A stretch of 12,077 nucleotides of DNA from JASFRS01 sp050114795 (GTDB lineage Bacteria > Pseudomonadota > Alphaproteobacteria > Sphingomonadales > CAKZYD01). Under the pieces are notes generated by a model. That model searched no databases and was not told the DNA's origin. It saw nothing but the letters and a program-made list of their open reading frames with translations. The stretch's first letter is position 1; each line of letters starts with the position of its first letter. Of the stretch, positions 7,033 to 12,077 are shown in pieces. A program made the translations under genes and the position numbers. The stretch covers positions 1 through 12,077 of the forward strand of contig JASFRS010000075.1 in assembly GCA_050114795.1 (NCBI GenBank). The letters run 5' to 3'.

Positions 7033-7109
7033 TGGCGTCCCCGAGAGGATTCGAACCTCCGACACCAGGATTAGGAATCCTGTGCTCTATCCACCTGAGC
7101 TACGGGGAC
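7033..7109 (-). tRNA. tRNA-Arg (anticodon CCT)
   Basis: A 77-base cloverleaf read on the minus strand. The acceptor stem GTCCCCG (7109-7103) pairs with CGGGGAC, followed by discriminator G and an encoded CCA (7035-7033). The anticodon arm is CAGGA, loop TTCCTAA, TCCTG, so the anticodon is CCT (bases 7075-7073), reading AGG. The T arm has the usual GGTTCGAATCC core. It lies between the S9 peptidase and nuclease-like genes on the same strand. I found no copy of its 3' end elsewhere in the window, hence no sign of an integrated element. Confidence 0.97.
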
Positions 7110-7113
7110 GCAT

Positions 7114-7147
7114 GCCGCTTCCTATAGCAATGCTTAGGCAAAGCGGC
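7114..7147 (-). repeat. Imperfect hairpin between the S9 peptidase gene and tRNA-Arg
   Basis: GCCGCTT (7114-7120) pairs with AAGCGGC (7141-7147); CCTA (7121-7124) with TAGG (7135-7138) extends the stem after a two-base bulge. It lies where transcripts of the S9 gene should end, but no U-tract follows on the minus strand. It may be a weak terminator or an mRNA 3'-end stabiliser. Confidence 0.5.
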
Positions 7148-7157
7148 AAAGTCTAAA

Positions 7158-9200
7158 TTATTCCGCGGCACCATCTCCGTATTTTTCAAACCAGGCCAGA
7201 ATATGGGCCACTTTGGAAATAAGCTGACTGGGGCGGCCTGCGATACCATGGGAGGCTTCTGGAATGCGTACCATCGCCGTATCCACGCCACGGAGTTTTA
7301 GCGCCTGATAAAATTGTTCCGATTCCCAAATCGGCGTGCGCCAATCGGATTCCCCGCCTAGTAACATGGTCGGTGTTGAGACATTTCCCACCAAAGACAA
7401 AGGTGAGCGTGCCCAATAATGTTCCGGCGCATTCCAGGGAAAATCAGGGAACCAATATTTATAAAAGAAATTGGTGAAATCAGAGGTCAATACGAAACTT
7501 GTCCAGTTGATCACCGGCTTGGCTACCACCGCAGCTTTAAATCTATCAGTTTTGCCGACAATCCAGGCTGTGAGCACGCCACCGCCAGAACCACCCGTCA
7601 CATAAAGCTGCTTATCATCCACAAAGCCTTTGGCAATGGCCTCGTCAACCACGCTCATTAGGTCATCATAATCATGGCTTGGATAAGCATGATGAATGGC
7701 ATTGCCGAATTCCGCGCCATAGCTTGTCGAACCACGGGGGTTTGCATAAACCACAACATACCCGGCCGCAGCGTAGAGCTGTACTTCCGCCGAGAAATGC
7801 GGGCCATAAGCCGCAAAGGGCCCACCATGGATTTCCAATATGAGCGGGTATTTCTTCTCTGGATCAAACCCGGGAGGCGTGACCATCCAAGCTTGAATTT
7901 TTTTACCGTCATGGCTGGACTCAACCCAAAATTTTTCGACCTGACCGAGAGTTCTGTGACCGAGAAGATCCGTATTAAGATCCGTTAATATACGCGCATC
8001 ACCGCGGCGTGGCTTATATCCAACGTCGCCAGGGCGATAGGCGTCGTCATGGGTAAAAGCAACTGCGCCATTTTCTGAAATGGAAAAAGACCCGCTGGTA
8101 TATGGTCGGCCCAAAGAGTTACCGCCAACATCATCGGACAAATCCGTGACACGACCATTTAAATCCATCTGCGCTAATTTGGTTTTTCCTTCATCATCAT
8201 AAAGGAAGATTATCGCGCGCCCATCACTTCGCCACCGAGGGTTTCCAATGCTGCGATCAAAATCCTCAGACACAAGCTCAACATCACTGCCATCTGCATC
8301 CATGACATAGAGGTCAGCTAACTGATATCCCTGATATTCATCATCAAATCCCAAATAAGCGATTTGGCGCCCATTGGGCGATATTTGCGGGCTGAAATCC
8401 GGACCTTGCCGCGTTGTGAGCTGGGTCAAGCTTTGGTCTTCGATATTTAACGCAAAAACCTCTGAATCATTGGGGTCTAATAAATGGTCCTCATGACGAT
8501 TGGCCGCGAAATACAGTGTCTTACCGTCAGGGCTAAAGCTAAGCGGTCCGCCATGGTCAAAGTCACCACTGGTTAACTGGCGTGCTGTCCCTCCATCTGC
8601 GGGCACGATGAAAATATGTTCGAAGCCGACATCCAAATAGCCCGCGCCATCAATGCGATAAATCATTTCTTCAACGACTTTCGCAGGCTTGGCCCATTTC
8701 GCACCCTCAGGCGCTGATGGTAATTTTGCCAAAGGCTCTTTGCTTTTTTCGACAAAGGCACTGAAGGCAATTTGTTTTCCATCTGGAGAAAAACTTATGG
8801 AGCTCGGTGCCTGCGTTAAATTTGTCACCCGCGCGGTTTCGCCACTATCCATCCAGCGGACATAGATCTGCGCGCCACGGTCAACAGCAGACACATAGGC
8901 CAATCGCTTCCCATCCGGAGACCAGCGTGGCATGGAGTAATTTGCTGTGCCTGACAGAAGGGGGCGGTGCTCCCCCGAACGCACATCCAACACCCAAAGA
9001 TTGGCGCGTGCCTGGTCACTCATGATATCCATCGACTGACGCACATAAACAATCGTCTGTCCGTCCGGCGAAATCTGCGGGTCCGCCGCATATTCCATTT
9101 CAAAGACGTCTTTTAATTCTAATTTGGATAAGTCTTCGCCTATGGCCTGAACAGAAAACAGACATAAAGTAATAATTGAAACGAACAAGCGCCGCAGCAT
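7158..9200 (-). CDS. Secreted S9-family (prolyl oligopeptidase/acylaminoacyl peptidase-like) serine peptidase
   Basis: A 680-residue exported peptidase. A signal peptide (residues 1 to about 20, ending near VQA) precedes a beta-propeller made of TolB/WD40-like repeats, seen as recurring SPDGK, SPNGR and DGR turns between about residues 40 and 400. The C-terminal alpha/beta-hydrolase domain follows, with HGGPFAAYGP as oxyanion region and the triad Ser538 (GGSGGG), Asp619 (GESDWR) and His651 (EASHG). This is the S9C-like arrangement of enzymes that trim short peptides or acylated N-termini; the substrate cannot be told from sequence. The start is well supported by GGGGAGGG five to six bases upstream on the minus strand. 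The upstream lipoprotein gene on the same strand is 128 bases away, so this gene may have its own promoter. Confidence 0.93.
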   Translation of the reverse strand: MLRRLFVSIITLCLFSVQAIGEDLSKLELKDVFEMEYAADPQISPDGQTIVYVRQSMDIMSDQARANLWVLDVRSGEHRPLLSGTANYSMPRWSPDGKRLAYVSAVDRGAQIYVRWMDSGETARVTNLTQAPSSISFSPDGKQIAFSAFVEKSKEPLAKLPSAPEGAKWAKPAKVVEEMIYRIDGAGYLDVGFEHIFIVPADGGTARQLTSGDFDHGGPLSFSPDGKTLYFAANRHEDHLLDPNDSEVFALNIEDQSLTQLTTRQGPDFSPQISPNGRQIAYLGFDDEYQGYQLADLYVMDADGSDVELVSEDFDRSIGNPRWRSDGRAIIFLYDDEGKTKLAQMDLNGRVTDLSDDVGGNSLGRPYTSGSFSISENGAVAFTHDDAYRPGDVGYKPRRGDARILTDLNTDLLGHRTLGQVEKFWVESSHDGKKIQAWMVTPPGFDPEKKYPLILEIHGGPFAAYGPHFSAEVQLYAAAGYVVVYANPRGSTSYGAEFGNAIHHAYPSHDYDDLMSVVDEAIAKGFVDDKQLYVTGGSGGGVLTAWIVGKTDRFKAAVVAKPVINWTSFVLTSDFTNFFYKYWFPDFPWNAPEHYWARSPLSLVGNVSTPTMLLGGESDWRTPIWESEQFYQALKLRGVDTAMVRIPEASHGIAGRPSQLISKVAHILAWFEKYGDGAAE

Positions 9201-9232
9201 GAAACCCTCCCCAGCAGAATTTAAGAGAGCAG

Positions 9233-9260
9233 CTTATGACGAAACATCCCTGTCTTCAAG
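9233..9260 (-). promoter_or_regulatory. Weak candidate promoter of the S9 peptidase gene
   Basis: On the minus strand CTTGAA (9260-9255) and CATAAG (9238-9233) are 16 bases apart, about 33 bases before the start codon. CTTGAA also resembles sigma-32 -35 boxes, but the -10 is not distinctive. The rest of the 128-base gap shows no clear terminator for the upstream lipoprotein gene. Confidence 0.25.
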
Positions 9261-9328
9261 AATACAGAGAGAAATGCCGAAGACTTGTAATTCTATTAAA
9301 ACCACCCCTCTATAAGCCGCATTTTAAA

Positions 9329-9964
9329 TTAATAAATATTCTTTGCGTTTTCAATCCGCTTGCGATCTTCAGGCCTAACATCCATTGCACTTTCAATCAT
9401 TGCAGCTCGTTCCTTCAAACCAAGTTGGTATAATAAAACGACCACTGAAGCCTCCCTCAAAATAGCTTCGTCCATAGGGTGGGATGACGTGCCTTTTTTG
9501 GCTTCAAGCAAATCAGCAGCAATGGTGGCATAGATCTTTGACGTTTCAACATCGTGGTGCTGGTAATAAATCTGGGCAATCGAAGTTGCTTCAATGATGG
9601 CAAATGCATCTTCTTTATCAAAAGAAGAAACCACAGAAGACAAGCATTTTGGTGGAGGCGCATCTTCATCGATATCCAGCGTGAGCTTATCCGCTGCTTC
9701 ACACGGATGAATTGGCTGTGCATTTACCAAATCATGAATATGGGCTTTATAGGCCGCACCCCCTTCAGGGTCTTGCAGTTTTTCCAAAACCTCTTCCCCA
9801 TACACTGAGTCCATTAAACCAATTGCCCGCTGCACAGCCTCCACTTCATATTTCGCAACGAGTGAGTCCACCACAGCCTTCCTCTCTTCCTCACTAAGTT
9901 TAGTTCCGCAAGATGCCAACAGTGGAAGCAACAGAAGGGAGAATAAAATTTGGGCGAAGCGCAT
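9329..9964 (-). CDS. Unrecognised lipoprotein, helical, Cys-containing
   Basis: A 211-residue protein I do not recognise. The N-terminus is a textbook lipoprotein signal with lipobox LASC (16-19), so the mature protein should be lipid-anchored at Cys19 and face the periplasm. The rest is predicted mostly helical and acidic. Cys88 (IHPCEAAD) and Cys107 (PPKCLSS) flank an acidic, Pro-rich linker (about 95-106) and could form a disulfide. The helical C-terminal half (ATSIAQIYYQHHD, SKIYATIAADLLEAKK, ILREASVVVLLYQLGLKERAA) has a TPR-like rhythm, but I cannot fit a TPR consensus. It is divergent from the secreted protein gene at 10081. Its Shine-Dalgarno sequence is weak, but the signal peptide fits this start. 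Confidence 0.75.
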   Translation of the reverse strand: MRFAQILFSLLLLPLLASCGTKLSEEERKAVVDSLVAKYEVEAVQRAIGLMDSVYGEEVLEKLQDPEGGAAYKAHIHDLVNAQPIHPCEAADKLTLDIDEDAPPPKCLSSVVSSFDKEDAFAIIEATSIAQIYYQHHDVETSKIYATIAADLLEAKKGTSSHPMDEAILREASVVVLLYQLGLKERAAMIESAMDVRPEDRKRIENAKNIY

Positions 9965-10080
9965 AACATAGAATTCCAGATGAAAATAAATGTATGTACA
10001 TGTTAAGTCTGGTTAAATTGGAGCACAATCAAATAAAACTTATGATACAATAATTTAGGAAACTTATTTAGAGGTGTGCG
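9965..10080. promoter_or_regulatory. AT-rich divergent intergenic promoter region
   Basis: 116 bases separate the divergent lipoprotein (-) and secreted protein (+) genes. On the + strand TTGGAG (10018-10023) and TATGAT (10041-10046) are 17 bases apart, placing a start near 10053, with GAGG (10071-10074) six bases before the ATG at 10081. An 8-base palindrome ATGTACAT (9994-10001) lies in the half facing the lipoprotein gene; it is too short to call an operator. Confidence 0.45.
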
Positions 10081-10617
10081 ATGCAATATTTAAAGACACT
10101 GGTCGTAATCATAGCATTATTGCCTTGGGCACCCACGCACGCGCAAGACGTTGATATTGACGTACTGGAACTCTTCCTCACCCTTGATGGTGAATGGCAG
10201 GGTGAGTTGGTTTTGGAACAAGGAAAGGACGAGTCTATAAGTGTCGGCTATGAATTAAGCGCCAAAGCCTCCGGCGGGCAAGCCCTGGTCCAGGAGCATC
10301 GCTTTGCCTTTCCAAAAGGAGCTGCCAGCGCCGTCGAAGTGTTGACCTATGATCAGGACAAAGAGACCTTATTGGTCTCTTATTTCAACGGTCGCAAACG
10401 CTATGTCACTGACTTGAAAGTAACATCTGCGAGCTTAGGCGAAAATGACTCCTGGCGCGTACTCACTGAACATGAAGACACTTATGGTGAAACCACTGTT
10501 TCTGTACGCAATCTTTATCAGCTTGAAGGCGACCTCTTCACAAAATTTCGCTGGGTAAAGGATGGAGAGGACTATATTCTAAGCGATAGCGTCACACTAA
10601 AAAGAGTAAAACCATAG
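10081..10617 (+). CDS. Unrecognised secreted protein, lipocalin/DUF1579-like
   Basis: A 178-residue exported protein with a clear signal peptide (residues 1 to about 21, ending THA or HAQ) and no other membrane segment. The mature part is rich in alternating hydrophobic/charged strands and begins with LDGEWQGELVLEQG (36-49), a Gly-x-Trp start seen in small lipocalin-like beta-barrels such as DUF1579 proteins. Later strands include EHRFAFPKG, VEVLTYDQDKETLLVSYFNGRKRYV and FTKFRWVKDGEDYILSDSVTLKR. The family assignment is a guess from this pattern. The start is supported by GAGG six bases upstream and by the signal peptide. It is divergent from the lipoprotein gene and 89 bases upstream of fba on the same strand; a functional link to aldolase is not evident. 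Confidence 0.75.
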   Translation: MQYLKTLVVIIALLPWAPTHAQDVDIDVLELFLTLDGEWQGELVLEQGKDESISVGYELSAKASGGQALVQEHRFAFPKGAASAVEVLTYDQDKETLLVSYFNGRKRYVTDLKVTSASLGENDSWRVLTEHEDTYGETTVSVRNLYQLEGDLFTKFRWVKDGEDYILSDSVTLKRVKP

Positions 10618-10706
10618 TAATCGATTGCAATGTTGACCAGATCCCCCACGGGCTTTACCCGATTAGTAACAAATGAATCTAATTCCTGGGACTGAGGATT
10701 ATTCAC

Positions 10707-11756
10707 ATGGCACTGGTATCTTTACGACAGTTGTTGGACCACGCAGCGGAAAACGACTATGGCGTACCGGCGTTCAACATCAACAATATGGAACAAACTT
10801 TAGCCATTATGGCGGCGGCCAACAAGGTGAACGCCCCCGTCATCCTACAAGCCAGCCGTGGCGCGCGCGCCTATGCCAATGACATCATGTTACGCCATTT
10901 GATTGAAGCCGCGATTGAGATGTACCCTCATATCCCCGTCTGCATGCATTTGGACCATGGCAATGCGCCGTCCACCTGCCAAAGCGCGATGATTAACGGC
11001 TTTTCATCCGTCATGATGGATGGGTCATTGGAAGCAGATGGCAAGACGCCAGCCTCTTATGAATATAATGTGGATACCACCCGTACCGTCACGGATATCG
11101 CCCATATGGTTGGCGTGTCCGTTGAGGGGGAATTGGGCTGTCTTGGCTCCCTTGAGACCGGTGAAGGTGAGAAGGAAGATGGCCATGGCTTTGAAGGCGC
11201 ATTGAATAAGGACCAATTACTGACAGACCCGGACCAGGCCAAAGATTTCGTGGCTAAAACACATGTTGATGCTCTGGCTGTCGCCATCGGCACTTCGCAT
11301 GGCGCTTATAAATTCACCCGCAAGCCAACGGGCGAAGTTTTAGCCATGGATGTGGTCGCCAAAATCCATGAAAAAATCCCAAATACTCATTTGGTGATGC
11401 ATGGATCATCCAGCGTTCCTCAGGAACTGCAGGACATCATCAACGCAAATGGTGGGGAAATGCCCCAGACTTACGGCGTCCCTGTTGAAGAGATTGTCCG
11501 CGGCATCAAACATGGCGTGCGCAAAGTCAATATCGACACCGACAACCGCATGGCCATCACCGGCCAAATCCGCAAAGTCTTCGCTGAAAAGCCCGCAGAA
11601 TTTGACCCGCGCAAATATCTGACACCCGCCATGAGCGCCATGGAAGAAGTCTGCAAAGCGCGTTACGAGCAATTCAACACAGCAGGTCAGGCGTCTAAGA
11701 TTAAGCCTATTCCGCTAAGTGAAATGGCCAAGCGTTACGCGGATGGTAGTCTTTAA
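10707..11756 (+). CDS. fba: Class II fructose-1,6-bisphosphate aldolase (Calvin-cycle subtype)
   Basis: A 349-residue cytosolic zinc enzyme cleaving fructose 1,6-bisphosphate into glyceraldehyde 3-phosphate and dihydroxyacetone phosphate, and working in reverse in gluconeogenesis. Zinc ligands expected from the family are His84 (in HLDHG, with Asp83 as catalytic acid/base), His198 (GTSHGAYKF) and His232 (MHGSSS); Glu142 (VEGELG) and the phosphate-binding Asn275/Asp277 region (VNIDTDN) are also present. Length and the VCMHLDHG to SSVMMDGS segment fit the Calvin-cycle-type subfamily, used by alphaproteobacteria for ordinary glycolysis, so autotrophy is not implied. GAGGA (10694-10698) precedes the ATG by eight bases. 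Unlike many relatives it has no gap or pgk gene beside it. A small CGGG/CCCG hairpin (10649-10661) lies in the leader. Confidence 0.97.
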   Translation: MALVSLRQLLDHAAENDYGVPAFNINNMEQTLAIMAAANKVNAPVILQASRGARAYANDIMLRHLIEAAIEMYPHIPVCMHLDHGNAPSTCQSAMINGFSSVMMDGSLEADGKTPASYEYNVDTTRTVTDIAHMVGVSVEGELGCLGSLETGEGEKEDGHGFEGALNKDQLLTDPDQAKDFVAKTHVDALAVAIGTSHGAYKFTRKPTGEVLAMDVVAKIHEKIPNTHLVMHGSSSVPQELQDIINANGGEMPQTYGVPVEEIVRGIKHGVRKVNIDTDNRMAITGQIRKVFAEKPAEFDPRKYLTPAMSAMEEVCKARYEQFNTAGQASKIKPIPLSEMAKRYADGSL

Positions 11757-11778
11757 AACACAGGCGTGCAGCGCCGTG
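11755..11778 (-). terminator. Terminator-like hairpin facing fba (minus strand)
   Basis: GGCG (11763-11766) pairs with CGCC (11772-11775) over a five-base loop, and CAC (11759-11761) with GTG (11776-11778) after one bulged base. Only the minus strand has a T-run (T4, 11758-11755) after the stem, and it overlaps the fba stop codon. It would therefore end transcripts coming leftwards through the region on its right; for fba it lacks the U-tract. Confidence 0.35.
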
Positions 11779-11811
11779 CTCCAGCATGGGGTGCGTTGAT
11801 TGCAGTGAGGA

Positions 11812-12010
11812 TAAACCGGCGCGGGTTAGTCACTCTGTTTGCCCGGACTAGGCGGTTTGTGTTTGGAAGTAGAAGTAAAATCCAAACGCCTAGATTTGAC
11901 GCTATCGGCACGACGACCTGTCCAATATAGAGTGACGGGAGGCCTGGCCCGCTGATAGCTTGCCTTACTCTGCGAACGCTCGACTTCGCCGGGACGCCCG
12001 CACCGGTTTA
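11812..12010. ncRNA. Candidate structured RNA, unidentified
   Basis: This stretch after fba has nested and crossing inverted repeats. An outer stem pairs 11812-11825 with 11997-12010 (13 of 14 positions; C11820 faces A12002 on +, G-U if read from -). Inside are a bipartite hairpin 11848-11853/11888-11893 plus 11861-11866/11882-11887, an 8-bp stem 11829-11836/11929-11936, a 9-bp stem 11901-11909/11951-11959 (one G-U on +, C-A on -) and a small hairpin 11972-11976/11985-11989. The 8- and 9-bp stems interleave, giving a possible pseudoknot. The strand is undecided because wobble evidence conflicts. I could not match RNase P, tmRNA, SRP, 6S or a common riboswitch. A 67-residue minus-strand frame here (12029-11826) has no protein-like character. 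Confidence 0.5.
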
Positions 12011-12065
12011 TGGAAGCACAAGCTTCCAACCCTTAGCCTACGACCTCGCGAAAGCCGCAGCGAGG
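12011..12065. repeat. Two further hairpins at the right window edge
   Basis: TGGAAGC (12011-12017) and GCTTCCA (12022-12028) form a perfect 7-bp stem over a four-base loop. CCTCGC (12044-12049) pairs with GCGAGG (12060-12065); on the + strand the loop begins with GAAA. They follow directly on the outer stem of the candidate RNA and may belong to the same molecule, which could extend beyond the window. Confidence 0.5.
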
Positions 12066-12077
12066 GAAAGGTGGCAT

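Noticed and set aside
7033..7109. tRNA-Arg as attachment site of an integrated element
   Set aside because: No integrase gene and no repeated copy of the tRNA 3' end were found; neighbours look like ordinary chromosomal genes.
9994..10001. Palindrome ATGTACAT as a regulator operator
   Set aside because: An 8-base palindrome in AT-rich DNA is expected by chance, and no second copy was seen.
10633..10661. Promoter for fba starting with TTGACC (10633-10638)
   Set aside because: The -35 element is good, but no acceptable -10 lies 16-18 bases downstream; the nearest AT-rich candidate is about 22 bases away.
11826..12029. 67-residue minus-strand open frame at the right end
   Set aside because: Composition is not protein-like (many Arg, Ser and Pro, no hydrophobic core pattern), there is no Shine-Dalgarno sequence, and the frame coincides with the inverted repeats of the candidate RNA.
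11757..12077. RNase P RNA, tmRNA, SRP RNA, 6S RNA, cobalamin riboswitch or group I/II intron
   Set aside because: I looked on both strands for their hallmark motifs (GAGGAAAGTCC, TTCGAnTCC with CCA and a tag frame, GGAAGGAAGCAG, the B12 box, domain V) and found none; the stems are not a simple 6S rod.

Overview
This window looks like core chromosome of an alphaproteobacterium of moderate GC content (about 50% by eye). The clues are a Suv3/MgpS-like helicase tail followed by a small S4-domain protein, an FdxA-type seven-iron ferredoxin and CarD, then an RpoH2-type sigma-32 factor, and a class II aldolase of the Calvin-cycle subtype. Several secreted or lipoprotein genes, including an S9 peptidase, resemble those of marine or oligotrophic Alphaproteobacteria. 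I cannot name the genus. I see no insertion sequence, integrase, phage gene or CRISPR array.

Left part (1-3730, + strand): the 3' part of a helicase-related gene, an Hsp15-like S4 protein gene and a TerB-like gene overlap one another and form one transcription unit. Then come fdxA (real start a GTG at 2496 behind a strong Shine-Dalgarno sequence) and, after a 339-base non-coding stretch with a possible promoter and terminator-like hairpins, carD, which ends in a strong intrinsic terminator.

Middle (3731-9200): rpoH2 (+) lies immediately behind that terminator and has an upstream TGATCC element resembling -35 boxes of RpoE/ChrR-type ECF sigma factors. It converges, with one base between stop codons, on a minus-strand group. 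In transcription order this group is an S9 peptidase, tRNA-Arg(CCU) with encoded CCA, a nuclease-like protein whose usual catalytic residues are substituted, and an M48 lipoprotein metalloprotease with a LysM-like tail. Together they suggest envelope protein quality control and stress response; that link is inference from proximity and family.

Right part (9201-12077): an unrecognised lipoprotein gene (-) and an unrecognised secreted lipocalin-like protein gene (+) are divergent from a short AT-rich promoter region. Next is fba (class II fructose-bisphosphate aldolase). The last 321 bases carry no convincing protein gene but are dense in long-range inverted repeats: a 14-base terminal pairing, a bipartite hairpin and a possible pseudoknot. 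This suggests an unidentified structured RNA, and it is the most interesting part of the window.
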